Of a stretch of DNA of 64,000 bases, positions 25,671-37,015 are shown in pieces. A program made the position numbers and the translations under genes. The DNA is from Rostratula benghalensis (lineage: Eukaryota > Chordata > Aves > Charadriiformes > Rostratulidae), in assembly GCA_013399305.1 (NCBI GenBank), contig VXAI01000068.1:124001-188000 (forward strand), in the 5' to 3' direction. The first letter of the stretch is position 1. Each line of letters starts with the position of its first letter. The notes beneath the pieces are model-generated. The model saw nothing but the letters and a program-made list of their open reading frames with translations, made no database searches and was not told where the DNA came from.

Positions 25671-27800
25671 TTAAGGACAAATTCTCATCTAAGCTTGGCA
25701 AATCTAGTCTATGAGTAAAAAATGGTGATAATTAAAACTTCAGGGGCACTATTATTACCTTAGTGTTTCTGCCATCCCACTCAGCTGTAATGGCTTAGTG
25801 GTCAGAGAACTCTCTGTTCCCTTTTCTTTCTGAAGGATTCATATCTATGTGCCCCACTGGCCGTGGACTAGGGGATTCAGTTTTGTTTCAGTCTCAGTTT
25901 CTAATTAAAAGACATCTAATAACGTAGCCAGTGTTTCCCTGGGCCTCTTCGCTCCATGTGCAGGCGTTGGGAAGATCCTTCAGGAGTGTCACATTTTGTA
26001 CGATGGAGAGACTGAAATGCTTAAGTCTTGGTTATGGATTCCACACTGCTGTTAGGTTTGAGATTTATGAGAAGGAAAGTGAGGAAAAAAACTGCAGAAA
26101 TGGTGATAAGAACAAAGTGCTTTAATGAGAGAGAAACAGCCAGCACGAACTGACTCTCAGGGTACTGTCACTTTGTCATCTCACCATCAGCAAGGAGAGG
26201 GAAATGAGAATTTGCTCTATAGTTTCTCATCATTTCATATCCACAGCTGCAATATTCTTCCTCAGTTCAGGTTTGGATCCCGAACTGTTTAGATTTGAAC
26301 TTTTTAAACTCTGGATTCGATTTTCATCTCAGTGAACTTCACATTGACATCAGTCTCCATTACTGCTGTACTGTTCTGCTCTATACCTTGTCCCCATTAC
26401 TGTACCAGCAATGTGTTCTTCAATTAATTTCTGAAGGGATTATCAAAAGCCATCCATTTAGTGACGGAAAGATTTCTGTATTTTAGACCTATTTTCAGAA
26501 ATTAATGAAATACGGTGTGTGAAATGCTGCAGTATATAACACTGGTGGATCACTGGGCACCATACAGAAGTTTGTAAAATATCATTATTTCAGTTAACTA
26601 TAGTGTTGTGTGTCTATACAGTTATCTGAAAAAGGGGGAAAAAAGATTTAAAACCATGAAAGAATTGTAGTTTAACGAGGTATTTATTGCAGTGTGACCA
26701 AGAAGATGAAGAGAATTTTAATGCCTGTTGAAATTTCCATTGTATAACTGGTGCAACTGTGAAATGCAGTAGGTGGCCTTTCTCTTAGATGATAAGTATA
26801 AACATTGAAAACGTATGTAGTCATGAAAATCGGTCAATTTTCACCACATATATCTTTATACTGCCATGCTTTGGTGGTTGCTGCAGCATTTTTTCACTAG
26901 GGAAAGTGGCATAGGCAATTATAGGGGAAGGCACAATTACAAATTGCATGCAATTACATCCAAACAAGTAAACAAAATAAAACTACATTCAGCAAGCTAA
27001 GGAATAGCTGAAAGCCTCTTAATGGAGATGCCAAAGATGAGCTTTTGCAGCTCTACAATTTACCAGTCAAATTGTTGTCATTTAGGAGAACTTCCCCACG
27101 GAAGCTCAGAGTAGGACAAATGATTGGCAAATTGACTTTCTAAATTATTATATACTGTGCTGATTGGTTTTTCCCTATTATTCATTCTTTGACAAGATCT
27201 TAATATTTTCGAAGTTGAGAACTTGAGTATTTGTCTTGAAAACCTGAACCTTCCTATTTTGCATGTCCCATGAAGTGAGACACATTTCACTGCATGGAGC
27301 ACATCTCAGGAAATAAGTAATATTTTGAGGGTGTGATTGTAATAAAAAAGCTTTATGAGGTTTTTTTTTTTTTAAAAAAAAATATACAAAAGAGGATTAA
27401 TACTGCATCCATATTGTTCAGAAGTTTACACCCGAAATAGCTAAATAAATTCTGTCTTCTGGATCTAAATCAACGTGAGAAGTAAATAAAGCTGCAGAGA
27501 TAAGGTCATGTTCTCGGATATAGACAGATAGTAGTCTAAAGAAATGAAATTTTGGTTGTAAAAGACTGCTCAGAAGTTCTTTGTTGTCTTGTGTATGGTT
27601 CCTAGAGCTACGGTATTATTAGTGCTGGTTAGCACTGCAGGACACGCACGTCAAACGGATGTTTTCTCTTACCTATTCTACTGCCATATTTCACACAGTA
27701 CTAACTTGCCCAGATGGAATTTCTGATGCTTTCCTGGGAAAAGGGAAAGATTCCCACACTGGGCAGTTCTTGGGTTATCATTATTTGAAAGATTGTGTTG
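25671..27800. other. LRP1B: Unique intronic sequence
   Basis: A T-run followed by an A-run lies at 27361-27382. No gene or transposon is recognised. Confidence 0.62.
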
Positions 27801-28285
27801 AGTTCTCCCCAGTTGAAGAAGGACAGGGAGCTGCTGGTGAGGGTACAGCAAGGGCTATAAAGTTGATGAGGGGTATGGAGCATCTCTCTTATGTGGAAAG
27901 GCTGAGGGCCTTGGGTCTTTTTAGTCTGGAGAAGAGAAGGCTGAGAGAGGATCTGATCAACACCTAGAAATACTTCAAGGGTGGGTGTCAAGAGGATGGG
28001 ACCAGTCATTTTTCGGTGGTGCTCAGTGAGAGGACAAGAGGAAATGGGCACAAACTTGAACATGGGAAGCTCCATCTAAACATGAGGAGGAACTTCTTGC
28101 CTTTGAGGGTGGCAGAGCCCTGGAAGAGGCTGCCCAGAGTCTCATTCTCTGGAGACATTCAACCCCCCCTACCCTGGACGCGTTGCTGTGCAGTCTGCTC
28201 TAGGAGGACCTGATTTGGGCAGAGTAGTTGGACTGGGTGATCTCCAGAGGACCCTTCCAACCCCATAGCATTCTGAGATTCTCTA
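27801..28285 (+). mobile_element. CR1 LINE fragment, 3' end of ORF2 plus tail
   Basis: About 485 bp. Encodes the CR1 C-terminal block ([20 protein letters not shown] near 27887-27945). It ends CCCCATAGCATTCTGAGATT. It is interrupted by an in-frame TAG at 27965-27967, among other lesions. Same tail subfamily as 15607-15694. Confidence 0.93.
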
Positions 28286-30942
28286 AGTCGAAGTTACTGA
28301 GAGGGCTGGGTAAAAGGGAGAGCTGGCAGAGGGTTTCTTCCATGTTCCTGTAACTAAAAAAGAACATTCTTCAGCCTATCCAGACATTGTCAGATTATCC
28401 TCTGATACCGTGGATTGCCTCCACAGCTGCATCCTCTTGACAGATAATCCTCTCTCTCCACCAACAGCATACTTCAAGAAAATTGGCTGAAATTTTCTTG
28501 GCAAATAATGATTTGACCAATTAAAGCTGTTAGTCTGCATAGTAATGAACTGTCAATAGGTTTTGTAATTCCTGTGAAACCCTGCATTCTTACAAATGGA
28601 GAGAAGAATAACAAAATCTTAAAGTTGTTGAACAAATAATTTCTTTCAAAAAACTGAAAAGATGCAAATTTGTTTTCTTTCTGCAAACATTTATGGAAAC
28701 CAAAAGCTATTCAGGTTGATGCTTAAGGGGAAAAAGCAGTTAAATTAGAGGTGAATATCAAATTTAGAGAGTTAGGCAAGGTTTTTGAATCCTTTTTCAG
28801 TTTATTCACCCCGAATCATATAGCAAAAATTATTTGTAGAAGTCAAGACCTGCATAAAAGGGCCTACCCTAGTCTGTGAAGAATTATTCTTTTAACTATC
28901 GCTATGTTCAAGCTACTTTAAAGTATTATTCAATTAAATGATACATCAAATAGAAGCTGCATAAGACATATTTATCTTGCATCTGTGTAAAAAATAAGCA
29001 ATTTATATCAATATTAGATTAACAGTCTGTATTCAAGCTGTGGAGCATGTCACCAACTCACCACTTTGTCAACTCAGAAGAAAACAGCCACCAGGGGTTC
29101 TTTGAGATGGAACATCTTTAAAAGGACCTTGTAATTGGGCAATAATAGTCTCATACCTGAAAAATTTTCCTTTATGTCATTTAAGCCGAGTGGGTGAGCT
29201 AATGCAATTACTTGGATTAAAAATGCCATTGGAAGCTAAGAAAAAATCAAGAAAGAACCAGGAACTCTGGGAACAAAGCCTGCTTGGTTGTATATTAAGG
29301 AAAACAGAAGATAACTAGTAGGTGAAAAAAATAAACATCAAGCCTAATAGTAAATGACCAACCCAGGGAAATCTGTAGAATAAATAAGACAGTGAGCAAA
29401 GAAGTATTGTCAAAAGCAGCAAGAGCTAAAGACTAAAGTCAAAGTATTTTAAGTGCAAGAGTGGAAAAAGTAGCTGAAAGCACAGCATTTATCAGCCTGA
29501 AACAATGGCACATTTGCACCATCATGTTCTGAAGTAATTTGCCTGTAGGACAGAAAAATACTGTGTTTTGAAATCAGATGGAAGTTAAAATGCAGCACCT
29601 TCTCCCAGGTTCTTGTTTTAGGATAGATTTTGACAGGTACCAACGTCAGAAAAAGCTTGGTATCTTAGTGTCTGTAATTTGGGTTAAGAAAAATAAGGGA
29701 GAAGAGGAACTTTGATGAATCCTGTTTCAGTGTGTACAGGGATATAGATGTGAGTTATCTATTACTTGTTGGATAGTCTGTGGAGAAGTTGCTTAGATTT
29801 CAGTACTATGAATTTAATTTAAATGAAAGATGGTTAAAAATTTAAATGCATGACAGGGTACAAATTTAAAATCAAAACACGCTTTGCAATACTGTCAGAA
29901 ATCTCATCTCGCTACTTTTACTCATTGTCACAATAAACAATTGGACTTAAAAATTTAGGAAATGAAAAGAAAAAAAGTCTTATATTTTATTTCTGCATAA
30001 CTTGCTGATGCCTCAAATTGGGAAGTGTTCACCAAAAGGTCCCCAAAGCCCATCCAGCTGAATTCCAGCGTTGGTTTTATCTATATCTATTTAATAACCC
30101 TGTAATTGCTTTGATTTCTGTGACCTTACTCTTGGTTTATTTTGCTACGAATAAACAGAAATTAACCAAAATAGCCACACAATCTCCATGTAATCACATA
30201 GATGTTAATTGTAGTAGCCTCTTAGCATCATACTTGAAAGTCTGGAATGAAGATCGTCAGCTGCCTTACAGAAAGGCTACAGAATATTAATAGCCCCAAG
30301 TACAAGAAAAATGTCAATGATGGGGTCTAATAAATAAATTGCTCAAAAATATATTGTGCTTGCATTTAGTAAGTAGTCAATTATGCATGATCTTGCATGC
30401 ATTTTCTTGCTTTTCCTGTATATATTTGATTACTAAAATTTAATAATTTGCTTGCTGTCTCTCCATCAACATACCCTTGAGAACCCTGATTTGATACTTT
30501 TCAAATTAAAGCCTCATTGGTTATGTTAAATGGAGCGAAATACATATTTCAGAAAAATGAGAAGGACATATCAATATTGACATCTCTTCCTGGATTTCAG
30601 GGACTGGAATGAAAATAATTTTGAAATCTTGATCTGAACGTTGTTTGAAGATTTTACTTAAATCAAACTCTCACATTTTCCTGTTAATATTTTGTGAGGT
30701 TTTCTCTAAATACATGCAGTTCTGGGGAATTACTGGGCCCCACAGAACAGGAAGCTTTTTGCTTTTTTTTAAAATTTATTTATTTTTTTAAGCAAACGAT
30801 GAGTGTGAATTACGTAGTTGCATTAAACCACACAAATAGTTCTTATTTGAGTTGATACATTACATTACATAACATAAAGGTTATGAAGGAGATAGTTGTG
30901 CTTATGTACTTTATATGATTAGTAGCAACATTTAATTTGAAG
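28286..30942. other. LRP1B: Unique A/T-rich intronic sequence
   Basis: About 2.7 kb with no recognised repeat. The open frame at 30018-30290 contains a hydrophobic stretch by chance and has no known homologue that I recognise. Confidence 0.6.
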
Positions 30943-32080
30943 GCAAGAGAGCTCCAAAAAGCATTTGACACTGTCCCCCACAAAATTCTCATGGAAAAAC
31001 TGGCTGCTCGTGGCCTGGATGACCATATGATCTGCTGGATCAAGCACCGGCTGGATGGATGGTCCCAAAGAGTGGTGCTCAACAGAGTTAAATCCGGCTG
31101 GTGGCCAGTCACAAGTGGTGTTCCTCAGGGCTCACTATTGGCACCATTTCTGTTTAATGTCTATTAATGATCATGACAAGGATATAGAGTGTAACCATCA
31201 GTAAGTTTGCAGATGATACTAAGCTAGGTGGGAGTGTTGATCTGCATGAGGGCAGGAAAGCTCTACAGAGGGACTTGGATAGATTGGATGGATGGGCCAA
31301 TGTCAATGGCGTGAGCTTCAACAAGGCCAAGTGCCAGGTCCTGCACTTGGGCCACAACAACTCAACCAAGTGTGGCTGGAGTTGCCTGGCAGAAAAGGAC
31401 CTGAGGGTTCTGGTTGGCAAGCGGCTGAACATGAGCCAGCAGAGTGCCCAGGTGGCCAAGAAGGCCAAAGGCATCCTGGCTTGTAGTAGAAATTGTGTGA
31501 CCAGCAGAAGGAGGGAAGTGATTGTCCCCCTGTACTCAGCACTGGTGAGACTGCAGTTGAGTATCGTGTCCAGTTCTGGGCACCTCAACACAAGAGAGAC
31601 GTTGAGGGGCTGAAGCGAGTGCAGAGCAGGGCAATGAAGCTGGTGAGGGGGCCTGGAGAATAAATCTGATGAAGAGTGATTGAAGGAGCTGGGACTCTTT
31701 AGTTTGAGGAAAAGGAGGCTGAGGGGAGACCTCATTGCTCTCTACAACTACTTGAAAGGGCATTGTAAAGAGGTTGGTGCTGGTCTCTTCTCACAGGTGA
31801 TTAGGGATAGAACGAGAGGGAATGGCCTCAAGCTGCACCAGGGTAGGTTTAGGCTGAACATGAGGAAAGAATTTTTCCCAGAAGGAGTGGTCGGGCACTG
31901 GAATAGGCTGCCCACGGAGGGGGTTGAGTCCCCATCCCTGTATGTGTTCCAGAGTCGTGTAGATGTGGTGTTGGGGGATCTGGTGTAGGGGAGAACTTTG
32001 TAGAGTAGGGCTGATGGTTGGACTCGATGATCCCAAGGGTCTCTTCCAACCTCTATGATTCTGTGATTCTATGATTCTAC
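30943..32080 (+). mobile_element. Longest CR1 LINE copy, with reverse-transcriptase remnants
   Basis: About 1.14 kb. It encodes the RT fingers/palm motif [11 protein letters not shown] (30958-30990), the block [18 protein letters not shown] (31114-31167), and the catalytic FADD (31206-31217) in another frame. These are followed by the C-terminal ORF2 region and the tail ATTCTGTGATTCTATGATTC ending near 32080. At least two frameshifts between 31163 and 31206 and later stops separate the motifs, so no RT can be made. The endonuclease and ORF1 are missing through 5' truncation. Confidence 0.96.
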
Positions 32081-34146
32081 GAGCTGCGATTCTTCTGGTG
32101 TTCAATTCTTGTCTCTTCCACGTGTGGATGTGAATGATTTGTCCGATAATTGTGTATGTTGTTTTCAAAACCGGGAATTTGTCATTTTAAACTTCTTTTA
32201 AATAGTTCTGCAATGACAGAATGATTAAGCAGACCACGGCTCAGGTGGTGTGTGCAGGATTCCCAGCTGGGACTTTACAGGCCACCCTGCCTCTCTCCCC
32301 ATATTCCGCCTGCGCTCGCATCTGAAAGTGTTCATTTGGCACCAATAATCGGCGTCAAAACCTAATACCCATCGTGTGCTCCTCTTAATGTAGTGGTATT
32401 ACTGAGGACTGCATGTGAGGCTTCATGCTTTTCCCTTTTGGTGAAATAATTGCCTGTTTCAGGAATAGTGTTATTGACAAGTACAACATCTAATACATCT
32501 AATTTGTGAAACCTTACTTATTTGCTGTTTTCTGTATTTTGCTGCCATGCCTACTACTTGCTACCACTACGGCTTTTTTGGATGTTTGATCTGATTTTTA
32601 TTTCTATCATTGTTTTTCCCAGCTAGTGACTTTTGTCATTTGAGGACATGATCTCGCTCAGAGGAGAGATTTTGCTCACCACCAAATGCCCAGATCAGGT
32701 GTGTCAATACAAAAGGATAAAAAAAAAAAAAAAGCCATTAGAGATACATGAAGAGTGGCTTCCGCTGAGTGACTTAGGCTTCAGGAAAGATTTCTCTGAC
32801 TAAAAGTTGGTAGCACTTCATTAAAGGGTCAGCAACATAAAAGCAGCTGTTGCTCTTGAAGATATATCCCCTGAAAGACCTATCAAACCCAGTGCTCTCA
32901 AAGCTTTTTTCTGTTATAAATGTAATTACTGTTCTTCATCCTTCCTGTTCTCGCTCTTCGTTATCTTCTTAAAATGACTTCACATATGTTATTTTGTATC
33001 CTTTTACTGACACTTGACTTTTGCTTTTTGAAGTCTGCCTGTGTCACTATAAAATGGTGTTTTCACATACTTTCTCTATGCCACATCTAAGAGAGGAGGA
33101 GAAAAACCAATGATGGATATACTTCTCTATTCACTTGGTGCTCTCCTTTCATTATGTCAGTTCTTCTGACGTAAATTCAGGTAATCTAAGAAAAAAGCAA
33201 AATATTTACTCTATCAACCTACCTACCTACCAATCTGCACACTTATTTATCTGCCTGAGTACCAGAATGGGTGAGATTTATTCCATGTCCTGAAGACCAA
33301 TCTTGGCCTTCATGTACATCCTGTAGTTAGCAAAGGATAACGTTTGTTGTGCTCATTCCATATGGGGTGGAGAATAATGAACTCAATCAGAATCAAACCT
33401 TGTAGTTCTGGGAGAATTTGGGAGCGTTTTGAAGGAGCAAAAAGTTTGATAAAATGCAGCATATCTATAGAGTTAATTGTTAGTTCTTTAATTTGCTTTT
33501 ATTTATCTTGTTTGTTGGTTGGTGAGGGTTGTTAGGGGAGTTTTTTTATCCCCTTTGGCTTTTCTTATAAGGTTGTTTTTTGTATTAAACACCAACACAG
33601 AGTCTCAGCCTGGTTGTTATGCTGACCTACAGAATACATGTCAGTGAGCTCATGTGCACCCAGGGACTTGTTCTCCTGAGATTTTATCTCTGCTCAGCAG
33701 CTCACTCAATCTCTACAAAAAAAAAAAAAAGAAGACCGATTACAGTCAGATCTGACAATCATTTGAATCTCTGTGCATGTCAACAACTGTCCTCAGATCA
33801 AGGGTGACGGAGAGATCTCTAGCTGTATGGAAACAGATGTCAAGTCACTCAAGCGGTCTTCCCGGTTGTTGAACATAGATAAGTTGTAAATCACTTTAGG
33901 TCAAGGGAAAAAACCGCTTGCAGGAAGGCACAGGGAGAGGTAGGTGAAAAAGTGAGATAACAGCTGGAAAAGCAGCTTGTAAAAGCTTCAATTCCTTCAA
34001 AGCATCAATAACTATAAAAGCATTTGGAGTTTCTACTTTAATTAATGCAGCTGCTTGTGACAAGGCTGTCTTCAAACAAGCAGGCTGGCTTTAGAAATCT
34101 TCATCTAAGGGATTGAACTACTGGTTGCAGCGTTACCACCCGAATT

Positions 34147-34171
34147 AAAAAAAAAAAAAAAAAAAAAAAAA
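34147..34171. repeat. Poly-A tract
   Basis: About 25 consecutive A. No retrotransposed sequence was recognised upstream, so it is reported only as a simple repeat. Confidence 0.85.
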
Positions 34172-34641
34172 GAGATGGTTTTGAAGGATGGCAATGCTTG
34201 GCTGAATGTAGGGGACACTTAGAAGAATCAAAATTGATAATCCATTTCTGTGCACTCCTGCGTTCCCCAGGATGAATGTGATCAAACTTCGTCGTGCTCA
34301 AGGGCTGCCTGAGATTGAGTTGACTTCTCAGCATTGCCAGCACTACTGGATTTGGGATCCTATCAAGTTCCTGTAGAATAACTCAGAACAGCAGCCATAG
34401 CACATGCTGAACTCTATACAGGGGGGAGAAGGGGTTTAACTGCCCCACAGCTTTCTACTGGGAAGCTCTTCGAAGAACGTAATGAGAATTAAGTTATTTG
34501 GTTACCAGGTCTGGGAGCACATACATGTGACTCCAACTTTCAAAGGGTCTTCGATAAGGGAGAACTTTCCTCCCATGAAACCCACAGGAAAAAATGTGTT
34601 TAAGTCATTTTATAAATTTGGACAAAAAACCAAAACAAACG

Positions 34642-34660
34642 CCCCCCCCCCACCCCCCCC
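34642..34660. repeat. Poly-C run (C10 A C8)
   Basis: The minus strand reads G8 T G10, which could fold as a G-quadruplex. It is preceded by A/C-only sequence. Confidence 0.85.
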
Positions 34661-35310
34661 TTCTTTAGGAGAAAGTTTTGCCATGTTCAGTGCAGGCATA
34701 AAATCAATTTCTCCCCATTAAAAACTGCTTTTTATTGCACTGAATTGTAGCATGTGATGGGCTGGGAGGTGTTTTCTGTTCAGGCTGAAATAACTCTTGC
34801 TGTGTCACTTGCCCTTGATCAAGAAGTTACCTACCTGATGGAACTGCCCACACTTCTTAGAAGAAGCCGCAGGAGGTAGCAGAAGGTTCCAAGCCCTTAT
34901 GAAAATTATTTGTTTTCTTCAGTTCATGTGCATGGTGTATTTAAAATAAATTGCAAAGTAGGCTGTTAAAAGAGGATTATTTCCAGCAAATGAAGGTAAA
35001 TATGGTTATAAACAAGGAAAGACTTGCAGTGTAAAGAAACAGAGTCAAAGGATGAATGTGACAATAAAATCCCAGTCTCTTTCTGTGAGGGTTTGTCTGG
35101 CTGTGGCACGTGTCCAGCACAAACCAGATGGTCTCTGAAATGCTGAACAATTTAAGCTACGGGCTGAAGAAGTCTCAGCTTGCCCATTAAAAACGAAGCA
35201 AAACAAAATTATTTCTTTTACTGATCTTGTCAAAGGGCTGCAGCCATGGACAATACTGCGGGCTCAGTCTCATAAAACAAGACAGAATTATGTCATTTTG
35301 TTAAGAGTTA

Positions 35311-35363
35311 GAATCATAAAATTGTCTAGGCTGGAAGTGAACTTTAAGATCATCGAGTCCACC
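35311..35363 (-). repeat. CR1 3'-tail remnant, antisense
   Basis: GAATCATAAAATTGTCTAGG then CTTTAAGATCATCGAGTCC matches the terminal ~50 bases of CR1 on the minus strand (compare 18681-18740). Short and diverged but in the right order. Confidence 0.8.
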
Positions 35364-35524
35364 TGTAAGTTACTTGGGTATGTTGGAATACATGGACTTT
35401 GTTGGTGAGCAGGAGATGCTGATTATTGATGTAGAGATGCTGACTGGATGATACCACTTTTAATTAAAGGTTATTGAGCAAGTTATGATATCAGGGAGCA
35501 CAGAATATTGCAGTGGCTGGAGTA

Positions 35525-35564
35525 TTCATCCGAGATGTGGAAAATTCATCCAAGATGTGGAAAA
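35525..35564. repeat. 20-bp tandem duplication
   Basis: TTCATCCGAGATGTGGAAAA is followed directly by the same unit with a single G-to-A change. Confidence 0.9.
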
Positions 35565-35608
35565 TTCAAGTTTGTTTCTTCTGCTTACAACATGCTGGGG
35601 ACCATTTT

Positions 35609-35681
35609 CACACACACACACAAAAAAAAAAAACAAACAAAAAGAACCCCACCAAAATAACCCCCCAAAAACCCAACCCAA
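35609..35681. repeat. (CA)n joined to A/C-only tract
   Basis: A CA dinucleotide run passes into poly-A, then AAACAAAC and CCCCCCAAAAACCCAACCC units. There is almost no G or T over about 70 bases. Confidence 0.85.
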
Positions 35682-36460
35682 TTTTCATCTTCCTATTCCA
35701 TTTCTATTTGGAAAGGAGAAAGTAAGCTGTAGCAAAACAGCTAATGAAGATTAGCAATAGAAAAACTAGGAGAATTCTCAAAACCAGGCACATTTAAAAA
35801 AGCCTAAACCTCTATAAATGACAAAAGGGGACATTAAAGATCTGCCTGCATTTTGTTACAAAAATCTTCTTGGTTTTTCTGAGATCTGTTGGGAAATCTG
35901 CTTCTCTATAAGATGAAAGAAAGATGGTACCATCTCCCTGGAATTGCTGTGGGGCAGGAAGCTGATGAAAACAATGATGCAAAAGCGTTCAGAAAAATGA
36001 AATCTTGGTGTTAAACAGAGTTTTACAAGTGAGATCAGCTGGGAACTCTGAATGAAAAAACAAAAAGGCTATTAATAGCCTGTGGTTGGTGGACTGAGAG
36101 TTAGGCGCCATAGTGAATATACATCAAGAGGGGAAAAAAAGTATTTAGTTAACATTTAGATTTCTTTCTTCAGGTAGAAAAGGCCACTAAATGTATAATT
36201 TGCAGCTGGTGTTCAGAAAGGGAAGAGATTTGCTGTGAACTAGGAGTCATGCTCTGAACCAGGCGTGAATTCCATTTCCTCTGTGGCACCGGGGCTCCGG
36301 GAGCAAAGCTCCACTACCCAGAAACTGGGTATAAGTCAAACTGAGAAACAGGAACAAGGATGTTCAGGACAGAAATTGGTCATCAAATAATGTAACACCA
36401 CCGAAAAGAAGCTGAACACTGTACAGAATGCTGTGCCTGTCTCAAAATCCATGTGTTAAA

Positions 36461-37015
36461 CCAGAGTCCTGGTGCTCTCAGCCTTTCCTCATCAGGGAGG
36501 TGCTCCAACCCCTTAATCATCTTTGTTGCCTTACACTGGAGTCTCTCCAGTAGTTCCCTGTCTCTCTTGAACTGGGGAGCCCAGTACTGGATGCAGGATT
36601 CCAGCTGTGGCCTCATCAGTGCAGAGCAGGGGGAGAATGACCTCCCTCAACCTACTGGCCACACTCTTCCCTATGCAGCCCAGGATTCCATGGTGCTCTT
36701 GGGGACAAGGGCACATTTCTGGTTCATGCATAGTTTACTATCTGCTGAGACCCCCAGATCCTCCTCCTCAGAAGTGCTTTCCAGCAGGTCCACCCCTCAC
36801 CTATATCAGTGCCTGGAATTCTTCCTCCTCAGGTGCAGGATCCTATGCTTGCTCTTGTTCAACCTCACAAGGTTCTTCTCTGCTCAGATCTCCAGCCTGG
36901 CCAGATCACGCTGGATGGTGGCACAGCCTTCTGGAGTGTCAGCCAGCCCTGGCTGAGGATACAAATACACTTGGTCCCCGTGTCCAGTCATTGATGAATA
37001 TATTGACCATATTCA
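36461..37015 (-). mobile_element. CR1 LINE ORF2 fragment, antisense, lacking its 3' end
   Basis: About 555 bp. Minus-strand coding remnants include LESCIQYWAPQFKRDRELLE (near 36610-36550) and GLEHLPDEERLRAPGL. The right end (CAGTCATTGATGAATATATT) matches the FINDLD-like block just upstream of the RT FADD motif. The usual 3' region and ATTCTGTG tail are absent, unlike most copies here, so it was cut by a later deletion. Confidence 0.9.

Larger units (their letters stand above)
32081..35310. other. LRP1B: Intronic sequence with poly-A and poly-C runs
   Basis: Poly-A at 32719-32733, 33717-33730 and 34147-34171, CTAC repeats near 33219-33231, and a C-run at 34642-34660. No gene is recognised. 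Confidence 0.6.
35364..36460. other. LRP1B: Intronic sequence with tandem duplication and A/C tract
   Basis: Holds the 20-bp duplication at 35525-35564 and the A/C-rich tract at 35609-35681. Otherwise nothing is recognised. Confidence 0.65.

Noticed and set aside
30018..30290. 90-codon frame with a hydrophobic segment, possible small membrane protein
   Set aside because: A/T-rich sequence yields such Leu/Ile/Phe/Val stretches by chance; no homologue or start context is recognised.
31154..31735. 193-codon minus-strand open frame
   Set aside because: It is antisense to the CR1 ORF2 C-terminal region, which is in the plus orientation.
34147..34171. Poly-A run as the tail of a processed pseudogene
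   Set aside because: No coding or mRNA-like sequence lies upstream on either strand and no flanking target-site duplication was found.
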